From Chryseobacterium paridis (GTDB lineage Bacteria > Bacteroidota > Bacteroidia > Flavobacteriales > Weeksellaceae): 64,000 nucleotides of DNA. The position numbers and the translations under genes are program-made. The DNA lies in assembly GCF_016595215.1 (NCBI RefSeq), contig NZ_JAENHK010000007.1, positions 124,001 to 188,000 of the forward strand, read 5' to 3'. The notes under the pieces were generated by a model. That model was given only the letters and a program-made list of their open reading frames with translations. It ran no database searches and was not told where the DNA came from. Shown here one piece after another: positions 9,455-17,926 of this stretch (the first letter of the stretch is position 1; each line of letters starts with the position of its first letter).

Positions 9455-9640
9455 AGGTGAAGATTAAAAATGTGTTAAAAAAATGATAAAAATGTAAAAT
9501 GTATTTATGATAAAGGATCCATTGTAAATAATTGATCAGAATGTATTCGGAAAAGAGAAGTATTGATAGGATGTAGGGGAAAGAAACTAGAAAAAAAAAG
9601 TTTCGTAGGGGAGGAATAGCGTGAAATTTTTGGTGATAAA

Positions 9641-9817
9641 CCCTCGTTTGGAATTTCTGCTGTTCCAAATTAAAGAGGGTATCGATCAAGCCTTGTCCTT
9701 TGAGGGATAAGGAGATGAAGATTATGAATTGTAAGAACTCGTTAAAAAGCCTTTCCTACAAAAGAAAAATTGATTTTCAAAAAGATAAAATCTTTTAGAA
9801 AATCAACGTCTTTTTTG
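9641..9817 (+). other. Gene-free stretch with two strong hairpins, the second terminator-like
   Basis: Between the efflux promoter and the gene at 9991 no gene is convincing. An imperfect inverted repeat spans 9641-9679 (CCCTC...TTTGGAA against TTCCAAA...GAGGG). A second hairpin has 17-base arms at 9770-9786 and 9790-9806 with one mismatch and a 3-base loop, followed by CGTCTTTTTT. The latter is as strong as any terminator in the window but no plus-strand gene ends before it. It may close a small RNA or a decayed gene. Confidence 0.45.
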
Positions 9818-9934
9818 TATTCTTTTTGGAGCTATTTTTACTCTTACTTTAAATCTTTTTTGGGATTTAGTGTTTTTACGCATATTTGTAACTATTTCAT
9901 ACTTAAATGTACTCATTTTTCCGATTAAAACAAA

Positions 9935-9942
9935 TATTTTTG
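9935..9942 (+). promoter_or_regulatory. Candidate -7 promoter element
   Basis: TATTTTTG matches TAnnTTTG exactly and lies 48 bases before the GTG start of the DUF2459 gene. No good -33 element is seen at the expected distance. Confidence 0.4.
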
Positions 9943-9990
9943 TGAGAAATTAAAAATTAATTTTTCTTAATCCTTATAAAAAACATCTCT

Positions 9991-10668
9991 GTGAAAAAAA
10001 TATTGATCATATCCTTAAAAGTCATAGGAATTATTCTTGGAATTGTTGTTTTATATGTCTTGTTAGGGCTTTTAGTTCCTTTTATTGGAGTGTCAGCAAA
10101 GGACGATGGGGAGAAGAAAGAAATTCCCATCTATATTTATACCAATGGAGTTCATACAGATATTGTAATGCCCGTTAAAAATGATCTGCAGGATTGGGGA
10201 GCAAAGGTTCCTTTTTCCAATACTACTTCAAAAAGAACCGATTATCAATATATTGGAATTGGTTGGGGTGATAAAGGTTTTTATCTGGATACACCAACCT
10301 GGGCGGATCTGAAGTTTTCAACAGCTTTTAAAGCAGCATTCTGGATGAGTGAGTCTGCGATGCATTGCACCTATTATTATACAATGAAGGAAGGGGATGA
10401 CTGTAAAATGATCATGATCAGCAGGTCTCAGTACAAAAAATTAGTAGAATTTGTTGAAGCTAAGTTTGATCGGGATAAGAACGGCAATTTTATTGTTATT
10501 CCTACCAATGCTGTATATAGCGATAACGATGCGTTTTATGATGCCAAAGGAAGCTATAATTTCTCCTACACCTGCAATACGTGGGCAAATGATGCTCTGA
10601 AAGCTGCGGGACAAAAGGCTGCGTTGTGGACACCTACGGATTTTGGGATATTTAGACATTATAAGTAG
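9991..10668 (+). CDS. TIGR02117/DUF2459 family protein
   Basis: A 225-residue protein with one N-terminal membrane segment (roughly residues 5-32) and a periplasmic domain. IYIYTNGVHTDIVMPV and GIGWGDKGFYLDTPTW are characteristic of the DUF2459/TIGR02117 family, and CNTWANDALKAAG near the end resembles a cysteine-centred papain-like motif, so a hydrolase fold is possible. The start is GTG. Function is not established for the family as far as I know. It stands alone; the genes downstream are of a different, more AT-rich character. Confidence 0.82.
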   Translation: MKKILIISLKVIGIILGIVVLYVLLGLLVPFIGVSAKDDGEKKEIPIYIYTNGVHTDIVMPVKNDLQDWGAKVPFSNTTSKRTDYQYIGIGWGDKGFYLDTPTWADLKFSTAFKAAFWMSESAMHCTYYYTMKEGDDCKMIMISRSQYKKLVEFVEAKFDRDKNGNFIVIPTNAVYSDNDAFYDAKGSYNFSYTCNTWANDALKAAGQKAALWTPTDFGIFRHYK

Positions 10669-10681
10669 AATACAAATTATA

Positions 10682-10865
10682 ATGAAAAAATATCAAGATT
10701 AATTTTAATTATTCCATTGACTTTTACTGTCGTTTTTCTTTTGCAATAGCTTTAAGATAAGATTGGTGAAAACATTGCTCCATTATTACATAATATCTGA
10801 AGAAAGACAGGTAAATTATAATAAATATTTTAGTGATGAAAAAAACAAATACAAGATAACTTTCA
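10682..10865 (+). pseudogene. Decayed small gene with a broken signal peptide
   Basis: ATG AAA AAA at 10682 is followed by an immediate stop in its own frame, but in the next frame the sequence reads KISRLILIIPLTFTVVFLLQ, a good signal or membrane segment. One extra A would join the two. Downstream, DKIGENIAPLL and then, in another frame, SEERQVNYNKYFSDEKNKYK read like coding sequence broken by frameshifts. I infer a recently inactivated small exported protein. No family is recognised. Confidence 0.35.
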
Positions 10866-11258
10866 ATGATTAAAGTAAAGTTTAATTTAAGCGTATTTTA
10901 TTATTTCCTAATAATAGCTCTTGTCGCACTTTTATTATATAATATATATTCAATATATATAAGTTTTAATCTGATTAAGATACTTCCTATAGTAATCCAA
11001 TGTCTTTTATTGGTGATGCTTTTCGTGAAACACATTAAAGTTAAATTAGCAATTAAGGTATGGAGCATTATTTTTTTAATCATAGCTCCTTTAATGCAAC
11101 TTGTAGGAAAGCTTCTAAAGGATGTATCACATAACTTTCAATTTTTTGAAATAAATCATTATCTCATGCCTTCTTTGTTCTTAGCAATCGGCTGTTTAAT
11201 ACTATATCTTAGTGAGAAAACAATTGAAGTAAATAAAGATTCAACTCATCAAAATTAA
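10866..11258 (+). CDS. Small integral membrane protein, unknown function
   Basis: A 130-residue protein with about four hydrophobic segments (near residues 8-28, 33-50, 58-77 and 95-113) and short charged loops. It is very AT-rich compared with neighbouring housekeeping genes. No family recognised. It lies just after a decayed gene and 14 bases before another unknown gene, suggesting a small accessory island, possibly remnants of an immunity-type gene cluster. Confidence 0.6.
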   Translation: MIKVKFNLSVFYYFLIIALVALLLYNIYSIYISFNLIKILPIVIQCLLLVMLFVKHIKVKLAIKVWSIIFLIIAPLMQLVGKLLKDVSHNFQFFEINHYLMPSLFLAIGCLILYLSEKTIEVNKDSTHQN

Positions 11259-11272
11259 AAATTAGTTGTAGT

Positions 11273-11731
11273 ATGATAACAGAAATGGATCAATTAGGAA
11301 TGGATATAGACTGGTTTCTTACGGATGGTAAACACATAGGATTCATGGCATCTGGAGGAGGTAAATTACCAGATTCTGTAGCTAAATCTATTGAAAATCA
11401 TGAAAGACTGGTTTCTTATTTTAGAGGGCTTCCTGAGATATCAGACTTTGTAGTTAGTCCTGAGTTAGATGGAGTGTTAATCAAAATATCAGGAACAAAA
11501 AGTAATGAAAGATATCTTAAAGATTATGTTTCAATAACTAAGAGGGGTTTGTACTCATTTGATAAAACTCTTGTTAACAACTTTATTGATGGGCAATATC
11601 ATCTCGTAGCAAGCCCTATAAAACCATTAAACATAAATGAGTTACCTGCGGATATTTTGGAAATTCTTCTTGAAACGCAATATTCTGATAAGCTAAATAG
11701 TATCCTGAAACTGGATTGTAGAAATTTATAA
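11273..11731 (+). CDS. Hypothetical protein, possible immunity-type
   Basis: A 152-residue soluble protein with no signal peptide, beginning MITEMDQLGMDIDWFLTD and containing GFMASGGGKLPDSVAKSIE. No family recognised. It follows the small membrane protein by 14 bases, so the two are probably co-transcribed. Size, composition and setting beside a decayed gene resemble orphan immunity genes of polymorphic-toxin loci, but no toxin is adjacent and this is a guess. Confidence 0.55.
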   Translation: MITEMDQLGMDIDWFLTDGKHIGFMASGGGKLPDSVAKSIENHERLVSYFRGLPEISDFVVSPELDGVLIKISGTKSNERYLKDYVSITKRGLYSFDKTLVNNFIDGQYHLVASPIKPLNINELPADILEILLETQYSDKLNSILKLDCRNL

Positions 11732-11758
11732 GGTTTCGAATCTCTCCAGCTCTATACA

Positions 11759-12544
11759 TTATTTCACCAAATCCCTCGGAGCATTCCCAAACTGCTTTTT
11801 AAAGGCAAATGAAAAATGAGAAAGATCTTCAAAGCCAAGGTCGAGATAAATATCGTTAGGACGTTGGTGCTTTTTCTCTAATAAAAAGCGAGCTTCTTCT
11901 AGACGCTTTTTAACAAGCCAATGACCTGGTGTATCATTGAATATCTGTTTGAAATCCCTTTTAAAAGCTGATAAGCTGCGTCCTGTAAGGTAAGCAAAGC
12001 GTTCGGTGCTTACATTGAATTTATAGTTTTGGAGCATAAATTCTTCCAGATCTATTTTTCCAGGGATACCGAAATCAAAAAACAATCCAGACAGGGAAGG
12101 CTTTATCTGCAATAAAATAAGCAAAAGCTCTTCTCTTTTTAGTTCAGAGAATACTTCATTGATTGCTCCTGATTCTGTATAATAGGGCTGTAAAGAATTG
12201 ATGAAATGGGTGATCAGTTCATTTTTTTTTGGAATGATAAAGGCACCTTTGGGAAGAAAGGTTTCCATAGAGACCTGATATTTTTTAAAAAAAGATCTGA
12301 GAAAAACCTCATCAAAAATAATCACTATTTTTTTAAATTCATCATTGTCTTTTTCCTTGTTGTAGCGGGCCAGCCGATTTTTTCGGACAATGCAAAAATC
12401 TCCGGGCTTCATGGTGTAGTTCCTGTGCCCATCGTAGCTATTGATCTTTCCTTTAATTAAAAACAAAAAGAAATGTTCCGGAATAAATTGCTCCGGAGAT
12501 ATTTCAGGTCCTATATAACAAGATTGTATTTCTGTTAATTTCAT
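11759..12544 (-). CDS. AraC family transcriptional regulator
   Basis: A 261-residue regulator. The N-terminal two-thirds is a cupin-like sensor domain (YTMKPGDFCIVRKNRLARYNK). The C-terminal third holds the double helix-turn-helix of AraC proteins, with FAYLTGRSLSAFKRDFKQIF and LDLGFEDLSHFSFAFKKQFG, the latter being the conserved second HTH. The ligand is unknown. The neighbouring metallo-hydrolase and dehydrogenase on the same strand are candidate targets. Confidence 0.92.
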   Translation of the reverse strand: MKLTEIQSCYIGPEISPEQFIPEHFFLFLIKGKINSYDGHRNYTMKPGDFCIVRKNRLARYNKEKDNDEFKKIVIIFDEVFLRSFFKKYQVSMETFLPKGAFIIPKKNELITHFINSLQPYYTESGAINEVFSELKREELLLILLQIKPSLSGLFFDFGIPGKIDLEEFMLQNYKFNVSTERFAYLTGRSLSAFKRDFKQIFNDTPGHWLVKKRLEEARFLLEKKHQRPNDIYLDLGFEDLSHFSFAFKKQFGNAPRDLVK

Positions 12545-12576
12545 ACCAAATCATTTTTAAAAAAAGAAACAGATTA

Positions 12577-13731
12577 CTAATTTACAGTTTTCCACCATTC
12601 TTTAAACTGTTGTTGCTGATTATCCAATTGAACCAATTCACCAATCATAGGTGTTGCTAAACGATACGATTTATTTTTTGATAAAGCTGTTATTTTCTCT
12701 AATGGTTCTTTCCAGGGATGGTTAGCCAGCGTAAATTTTGAATTATGCACAGGCAATAGATTTCTTGCTCCCAACTCCTGTGTGGCAAGTGCAACTTCCT
12801 CTGGTAGTTCATGTACAGATTGCCAGGCTTTATTGTATTGGCCACACTCCATAATGGCCCAGTCTATTTTTCCATATTTTGAACCAATTGTTTTAAAACG
12901 ATCGTCGCGTCCACCATCACCACTATAATAAATATTCATCGAGGGTGCCTGAATTAGAAATGATAACCATAATGCCTGTCCACTTGTAAAACCACGGCCA
13001 GAATCGTGATGGGTAGATTCTGTCAATATTTTAAACCCGGGCTTTACTTCCACAGATTCATACCAGTCTTTTTCGATAATTTGTTTTGGGGTATATCCCC
13101 AACGTTCAAAATGGGCTCCATTACCAAGTCCGCAGACCACATATTTTACTTTGGTTTGTAAAGCTTTTACCGTTTCATAATCCAGATGATCATAATGATC
13201 ATGAGATAGCAGTAGATAATCAATATCTGGTAAACCTGCTACTGTATAAATATCACTTCCTTTATAAGCGGTCACACTTCCCGGTATGGGCGAAGCTTTT
13301 CCGCTGAATACAGGGTCTGCAAGAATTTTAATTCCATCCACCTGAAGGAAAAATGAAGAATGCCCAAACCAAACATAAGCATTTTCAGATGGGTCCAGCG
13401 ATTTTAAATTCGTTTTAATGGAAGGAAGCGAATCAACAGGGCTTCGGTTAGGAAATTTTGTAAAAAGAGTTTCATATAAAACACCTGGCATACTGTAACC
13501 TTTTGTTAGGGTTGGCCGTTCTACCAGATTTCTGAACCTGCCATCTTTATAATGAGGTGAAGATTTCACGAGCTCCAGGCGCTTTCCTTCCGGTAAAGCT
13601 CCGAATTTATCTTGCCTCATATAGAAAAATGTAGCGATAGTCAGGACTACAACAAGGACGGATAATACAATTAATATTCTTTTAAATATTCTGGTGACTT
13701 TTCTCAGTGTACTCATTTTTTTCAATTTCAA
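12577..13731 (-). CDS. MBL-fold metallo-hydrolase, membrane-anchored (UlaG/NAPE-PLD-like)
   Basis: A 384-residue protein with an N-terminal membrane anchor (about residues 15-35) and a metallo-beta-lactamase domain. LLLSHDHYDHLD gives the HxHxDH metal motif, THHDSGRGF, YYSGDGGRDDRF and PVHNSKF give further ligands. FGHSSFFLQVDGIKILADPVF is typical of the COG2220 group, which includes N-acyl-phosphatidylethanolamine phospholipase D-like enzymes. The domain probably faces the periplasm. Substrate unknown. It lies 32 bases upstream of the AraC gene on the same strand. Confidence 0.88.
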   Translation of the reverse strand: MKLKKMSTLRKVTRIFKRILIVLSVLVVVLTIATFFYMRQDKFGALPEGKRLELVKSSPHYKDGRFRNLVERPTLTKGYSMPGVLYETLFTKFPNRSPVDSLPSIKTNLKSLDPSENAYVWFGHSSFFLQVDGIKILADPVFSGKASPIPGSVTAYKGSDIYTVAGLPDIDYLLLSHDHYDHLDYETVKALQTKVKYVVCGLGNGAHFERWGYTPKQIIEKDWYESVEVKPGFKILTESTHHDSGRGFTSGQALWLSFLIQAPSMNIYYSGDGGRDDRFKTIGSKYGKIDWAIMECGQYNKAWQSVHELPEEVALATQELGARNLLPVHNSKFTLANHPWKEPLEKITALSKNKSYRLATPMIGELVQLDNQQQQFKEWWKTVN

Positions 13732-13859
13732 GAATGCTTTGTGTTTTACTAATCAGTATCAAATGGACATTGATCAGTTTGTTTCAAATAAAGATAATGT
13801 TTATAAAGAAAGTATATCCTTGTGTATTGGATTTTTTTACTCTTTATAGAGTAGACGAT

Positions 13860-14924
13860 TTAAAGCGCATTATACTTTATCAGACTGCTGACCGTTGCTA
13901 AAATAGCTTCTTGATTCGTTCTTGGCTTCCATTCCAAAATACGTTTGGCTTTCGCGTTGCTTGCTTTTCTGTTTACTCCAAGCAGAGGGGCAATTGCTTT
14001 AGCTTTCGGATTGAATAAGGCCATGAACCGAATAACCCAATCCGCTACTTTTTTGTTTGAGATCTTCTGGGAAACCTCAGGCATTTCTTTTTTAAGAAAC
14101 TCTGTGATTTCAGGTAATGTCATAGTTCCTCCTGATAAGGCCAGAAAACGTTCCCCATTAGCTTTTGGACTTTCCATAGCCCGGATATGTAAATCTGCCA
14201 GATCACGAACATCTACAATAGCCAGTTCAATATTGGGAATCTGTTTCATGCTTCCATCCAGCATACTTTTAAGCAGCCCAAAACCACTTGAAAGTTTGTC
14301 GGTAAAGGAAGGCCCTAAAATAGCGGTTGGATTAATGACACTCAGTTCAAGATTACCACCCTGACTTTTAATAAAATCCCAGGCCGCACGCTCAGCAAGT
14401 ATTTTTGATTTATTATAGGCAGATAATCCTTTTTCATTCGGATCTGTCCAGCTTTTTTCTGTGATCAGCCGGGTAGGATCCCTGTGACTGTATCCAACGG
14501 CTCCAAAATTTGAAGTCATTACCACTCGCTTTACACCAGCATTTCTGGCAGCTTTTAGTACTCTTATTGTTCCTTCAACTGCAGGACGTATCATTTCATC
14601 TTCGTGTTGAGGGACTTTAAGAAAAATCGGAGATGCAATATGCAATACATAATCACAATCCTTTACTGCATCATCCCAGTTAGTATCCTGTAAAAGATCG
14701 GTTGCAATGAAATCCAGATTTTCGAAAGACGAAAGACCTGCGTTGGTAAGCATATTTAATATTTCATCTTTTCTGGATAGAGAACGTAATGTAGTTCTTA
14801 CCTGATATCCTTTTTGTAAGAGTTGTAAAATCGTATGAATAGCAACAAATCCTGTACCTCCTGTTACTAAAACTAATTGATTATTGTGTAAACTTTCCAT
14901 TATTGTCATGTTTTGTTGGAGCAA
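13860..14924 (-). CDS. NAD(P)-dependent extended SDR (aldehyde/dihydroflavonol reductase-like)
   Basis: A 354-residue Rossmann-fold oxidoreductase. TGGTGFVAIHTILQLLQKGY is the N-terminal nucleotide-binding motif and YNKSK holds the catalytic Tyr-Lys pair; RTTLRS after the second strand suggests NADPH preference. It resembles the dihydroflavonol-4-reductase-like aldehyde reductases. The natural substrate is unknown. A later start at MTIMES, five codons in, is possible. It is separated by 128 bases from the metallo-hydrolase gene on the same strand. Confidence 0.88.
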   Translation of the reverse strand: MLQQNMTIMESLHNNQLVLVTGGTGFVAIHTILQLLQKGYQVRTTLRSLSRKDEILNMLTNAGLSSFENLDFIATDLLQDTNWDDAVKDCDYVLHIASPIFLKVPQHEDEMIRPAVEGTIRVLKAARNAGVKRVVMTSNFGAVGYSHRDPTRLITEKSWTDPNEKGLSAYNKSKILAERAAWDFIKSQGGNLELSVINPTAILGPSFTDKLSSGFGLLKSMLDGSMKQIPNIELAIVDVRDLADLHIRAMESPKANGERFLALSGGTMTLPEITEFLKKEMPEVSQKISNKKVADWVIRFMALFNPKAKAIAPLLGVNRKASNAKAKRILEWKPRTNQEAILATVSSLIKYNAL

Positions 14925-15019
14925 ATTTCCGCTAAAAAAGCAATAGTTTATTTTGTTGAAAGGTTCAGACTAACTTTGTTAAAAAGTCCTTTTTAGATTT
15001 TGAAATTGATTATTAACAT

Positions 15020-15045
15020 AAAAAAAGACCCCTGATTGGGGTCTT
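15020..15045 (-). terminator. Terminator of the cold-shock operon
   Basis: On the minus strand AAGACCCC-AATCA-GGGGTCTT is followed by a T run (seven T including the stem end). It lies about 40 bases after the stop of the last cold-shock gene. Confidence 0.85.
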
Positions 15046-15084
15046 ATGTGTGATTCGATATTATAATATTAAAATATCTGGAAA

Positions 15085-15279
15085 CTATGCAAGTTTTACG
15101 TTTACTGCGTTTAATCCTTTTTCACTTTTTTGTACTTCAAAAGTCACTTTATCGTTTTCACGAATGATTCTTGTGCTTAATCCTGAAGCGTGTACAAAGA
15201 TGTCTTGTCCTCCGTCTGCTGGAGAAATAAATCCGAAACCTTTTGTTTCGTTAAAAAATTTTACTGTGCCTTCTTGCAT
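15085..15279 (-). CDS. Cold-shock protein, CspA family
   Basis: A 64-residue single cold-shock domain, full length for the family. RNP1 appears as KGFGFI and RNP2 as IFVHAS; the protein opens with MQEGTVKFFNETKGFGFI. It should bind single-stranded RNA and DNA and melt secondary structure. It is the last gene of a minus-strand operon with a larger CSD protein (30-base gap) and a degenerate DEAD-box protein, and is closed by a strong terminator at 15020. Confidence 0.95.
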   Translation of the reverse strand: MQEGTVKFFNETKGFGFISPADGGQDIFVHASGLSTRIIRENDKVTFEVQKSEKGLNAVNVKLA

Positions 15280-15309
15280 TGTAATTGTATTAAAAATTGT
15301 TGTTATTTA

Positions 15310-15738
15310 TTATTTGACCAATTGAATATCAATAGCAGAGAACCCTTTTGGAGATCTCTCTTTTTCAAATGATACTTTGTTTCCTTTCTTTACGGGTTCC
15401 GTACAGTTGTTGGTATGGAAAAATACATTTTCCTTAGTTTTATCTTCTGTGATAAAACCATAACCTTTCTCACTGAAAAAAGTGATAATTCCAGACTTAC
15501 GGATTTCTTCTTCAGGAATTGGAGCAGCTCCTAACTGAATATCATCAAGATTGATTTCTTGTGTTTCTTCTGGTGGAGTAGACGTTAATCTTCCGAATGA
15601 GTCAACATATGTTAACATCTCATCCAGTCCTTTTCCTTTGTTGTTATTAGTTTTACGGTCTTCACGGCGTAAAGCCTTTTCTTTTTGTTTTTGAATTTTT
15701 TTCTTGAAATTTTCTTTTTTAGAGAAAGAATCTGCCAT
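15310..15738 (-). CDS. Cold-shock domain protein with basic N-terminal extension
   Basis: A 142-residue protein in two parts. Residues 1-30 are strongly basic (KKENFKKKIQKQKEKALRRE), likely RNA-contacting. The C-terminal 60 residues form a cold-shock domain with EKGYGFI (RNP1) and VFFHTN (RNP2). Such extended CSD proteins are common in Flavobacteriia and are thought to act on RNA. It lies 12 bases after the helicase-like gene and 30 bases before the small Csp, so all three probably share a transcript. Confidence 0.9.
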   Translation of the reverse strand: MADSFSKKENFKKKIQKQKEKALRREDRKTNNNKGKGLDEMLTYVDSFGRLTSTPPEETQEINLDDIQLGAAPIPEEEIRKSGIITFFSEKGYGFITEDKTKENVFFHTNNCTEPVKKGNKVSFEKERSPKGFSAIDIQLVK

Positions 15739-15750
15739 AAATTAATTTTA

Positions 15751-16479
15751 TTATTTAGTTATTGTATTAAGGTATTGGGTTGGATTGGCTTGATACAGCC
15801 TATCCGTTTTTTCTTTTTTTTCAACAAGTGCTACTTGTAGATTTGCAGTAATAGGACTTGCTTTAATTTCCATAGGATTGCTTAGTGCTATATCTGCAAA
15901 CTTCCGAATATTTTCTGACATCGTTGAAGAAAATAATAAGGTCTGTCTTTTCTGAGGAATAAGTTTAATAACTTTTTTCACATCATTTACAAAAGCCGGA
16001 TTCAGCATTTTGTGAGCTTCATCCAAAATCAGAATTTCGATCTTGGAAAGATTAATATGTCTCTGGTTGATCAGGTCGAGCAAAGCAGTGGGTGTTGTAA
16101 TGAGAACATCCACTCTAATCCTTAAAGCCGCAAGTTGATTTCCCTGAGAAGTCCCATCATGAATAGTAAGTTGGGAAAGCGGAAGATATTTGCTGTATAC
16201 AGTGAGGTTTTCTTCGATCTGAATAGCCAGCTCTTGTGTAGGTGCTAATATAAGAACCCGTATTTCCTTATGATCCGGTGAATTTTTCTTCAGCAATTGA
16301 ATAACAGGCATTGCAAATGCTGCCATTTTTTCGGCTCCTTCAGCTGCAACCCCTATAATATCTCTACCAGCCAGAATCTGGGGAATTGCTTCACTCTGTA
16401 TTCCTGTAGGTTTTGAATATCCGGCCTCTGTTGCAGCACGGATGATGGGATTTATTAAATTTAAATTTTTAAAATTCAT
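15751..16479 (-). CDS. Half-length, degenerate DEAD-box RNA helicase-like protein
   Basis: A 242-residue protein matching only the first RecA domain of RhlE-type RNA helicases. The Q motif (GYSKPTGIQ) is intact, but the Walker A region aligned to AQTGTGKT reads AAEGAEKM (residues 45-52): the Lys is kept, the Gly before it is Glu and the Thr after it is Met. Motif Ia is PTQELA instead of PTRELA, Ib is TPTA instead of TPGR, motif II is DEAH and motif III is SST. The second RecA domain is absent; the protein ends shortly after the linker (VEKKEKTDRL). ATP hydrolysis and unwinding are therefore unlikely. It may survive as an RNA-binding protein, or be decaying. Confidence 0.85.
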   Translation of the reverse strand: MNFKNLNLINPIIRAATEAGYSKPTGIQSEAIPQILAGRDIIGVAAEGAEKMAAFAMPVIQLLKKNSPDHKEIRVLILAPTQELAIQIEENLTVYSKYLPLSQLTIHDGTSQGNQLAALRIRVDVLITTPTALLDLINQRHINLSKIEILILDEAHKMLNPAFVNDVKKVIKLIPQKRQTLLFSSTMSENIRKFADIALSNPMEIKASPITANLQVALVEKKEKTDRLYQANPTQYLNTITK

Positions 16480-16950
16480 GTATAAGGGTTGCCGAATCTT
16501 CGACCTTTAATCAATTCTTTATCAGAAATTGAAATCATTATTTTGTTATTGGTACCTATGGATAAAAAAAGAAATTGCTTCTTTGTTTTCCCATTATTTT
16601 ACTTTGCCTTGTTCACCAATAATCTGAATATATAAAGATCGTTGCTGAGTTTGCAATAGCGTTCATGCTTCACCTTTAGCTGAGCATTTCTATACGCCCG
16701 TAAACCCTTGAGCCTGCGTAATGGACTTCTTTTGTAATTTCTACTGTGAGTAAATCTCCTAAAGGAGTAAAAGGATGTTCAAATTGTTTTTCTATTGTTT
16801 TGAGTTTTAAAGTTACCAATATAAATATTTATTCATGAAATAAATAAGGGTTAATTTTTGGCAGCTGAAAAAGCAAAAACTGAAAGAAAAAAATAAGTAT
16901 TCTAAACTGTAACAGAGAGCAAAGGCAGAGGCCTGTTTATTTATTATATG
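16480..16950 (-). other. Long 5' leader of the cold-shock operon
   Basis: No full gene lies between the helicase-like gene and the promoter element at 16951-16958, which leaves a predicted leader of roughly 470 nt. On the minus strand it holds a 47-codon TTG-start reading frame (16676-16819) and, overlapping it in another frame, a basic stretch ending LYIFRLLVNKAK that has no start codon. Long leaders that refold at low temperature are typical of cspA genes in other bacteria, so a thermosensing role is possible. The rest of the gap to 17141 shows no gene. Confidence 0.4.
16676..16819 (-). CDS. Possible small protein in the cold-shock leader
   Basis: A 47-residue reading frame starting with TTG (LVTLKLKTIEKQFEHPF...) and ending GRIEMLS. 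The amino-acid composition is protein-like and not the usual AT-rich noise, with KEVHYAGSRVYGRIEMLS resembling a folded beta segment. No ATG and no ribosome-binding site are visible, so this is tentative. It could equally be the relic of a longer gene now split by a frameshift, because the overlapping frame is also protein-like. Confidence 0.3.
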   Translation of the reverse strand: MVTLKLKTIEKQFEHPFTPLGDLLTVEITKEVHYAGSRVYGRIEMLS

Positions 16951-16958
16951 CAAATGTA
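16951..16958 (-). promoter_or_regulatory. Candidate -7 promoter element of the cold-shock operon
   Basis: The minus strand reads TACATTTG, an exact match to TAnnTTTG, with no clear -33 box. It is the only such match on this strand in the gap upstream of the helicase-like gene. Confidence 0.4.
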
Positions 16959-17141
16959 CGAAAAAATATAGAATAAATGGTGTTTTAATCGATTGATTTT
17001 CAAAAAATTGTTTAAGATAGATTATATTTAATGGAGATTTCGATCTCTATTTATGAATTTGTTAATCACAATCCATTCGAAATATATTTTTCCTTCTTTT
17101 TTGATTAGCTATAATCATAATTAAGTTCAGTTTATATAATA

Positions 17142-17834
17142 CTACACTGGTTTTTTGTTCCTGATTCCAATGATCATCATCCATAAACATAGCCCTATTT
17201 CACCCAAGCTTGCAGGGAGAATAATGTAATCGGGAATACAGGTTTTATCGTAAGAAGGAAAAAGAAAGGTTCCAAAAAAGTCGATCACATATCCAAGACA
17301 TCCCATCATCAACAGAACCCCAAAAACTTTAGGAATAAATCCCGACCGATAAACGAGATAGCCAAAAGGAAAGAGCCAAAGCCCCCAGAATATATGATTA
17401 AGGAAATTGCCTTCATGATACAAATGAAGATAAAATTTAACCTGGGCAAACCGCTGATCATCAGAATATATTTTCAGGTAGTTGGGATTATTGATCAGAT
17501 TGAGTACAGCGAATTTATTGGAAAGATTGCTGAAGGAGATCGGAACCTGGACCACAGCAAAAGTCACCATAAGCTTAGCATATAATTCGTTCACATGTTT
17601 TAAAAGGCGGTAAAGAAGAAAAGGCAATACCAGAAATAGTACCCAGCAGATGATTTCACTTACAATTCCCATTTTCAATGCTGATTCAAAAGCAGGAATA
17701 ATGGGTTTGAATTCTGAGGCTTTTCCCGGTAATTTAATTTGGGAAGGGATGAATTGCAAATACAATGTACCGGTTATAATAACGATTGAATATACGATGC
17801 CGGCTATTCTTGCTGTTCTTTTTGGAGAATTCAT
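17142..17834 (-). CDS. DUF4386 integral membrane protein
   Basis: A 230-residue protein with about six hydrophobic segments. The N-terminus KRTARIAGIVYSIVIITGT, the central FNHIFWGLWLFPFGYLVYRSGFIPK-like region (here NFLNHIFWGLWLFPFG) and YVIDFFG are diagnostic of DUF4386. Function of the family is unknown. It may be co-transcribed with nothing; the Crp-type gene 92 bases upstream is on the same strand and such pairs of a small membrane protein and a Crp regulator are frequent in Bacteroidota. Confidence 0.88.
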   Translation of the reverse strand: MNSPKRTARIAGIVYSIVIITGTLYLQFIPSQIKLPGKASEFKPIIPAFESALKMGIVSEIICWVLFLVLPFLLYRLLKHVNELYAKLMVTFAVVQVPISFSNLSNKFAVLNLINNPNYLKIYSDDQRFAQVKFYLHLYHEGNFLNHIFWGLWLFPFGYLVYRSGFIPKVFGVLLMMGCLGYVIDFFGTFLFPSYDKTCIPDYIILPASLGEIGLCLWMMIIGIRNKKPV

Positions 17835-17926
17835 GTTTGTTAAGTTTAGTTAGGGCAGACCTGGAAGAGGATATCATGCTTATTGTAAAGATATCCCGTA
17901 TCAACCTGTACTTCACTTAACATTTG

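Noticed and set aside
9432..9689. Minus-strand 85-codon frame upstream of the efflux operon
   Set aside because: Hydrophobic, AT-driven composition, overlaps the operon promoter at 9423-9454 and the hairpin at 9641; no protein-like motif.
13945..14364. 139-codon plus-strand frame opposite the SDR gene
   Set aside because: Antisense of a conserved Rossmann-fold gene; no start context or motif of its own.
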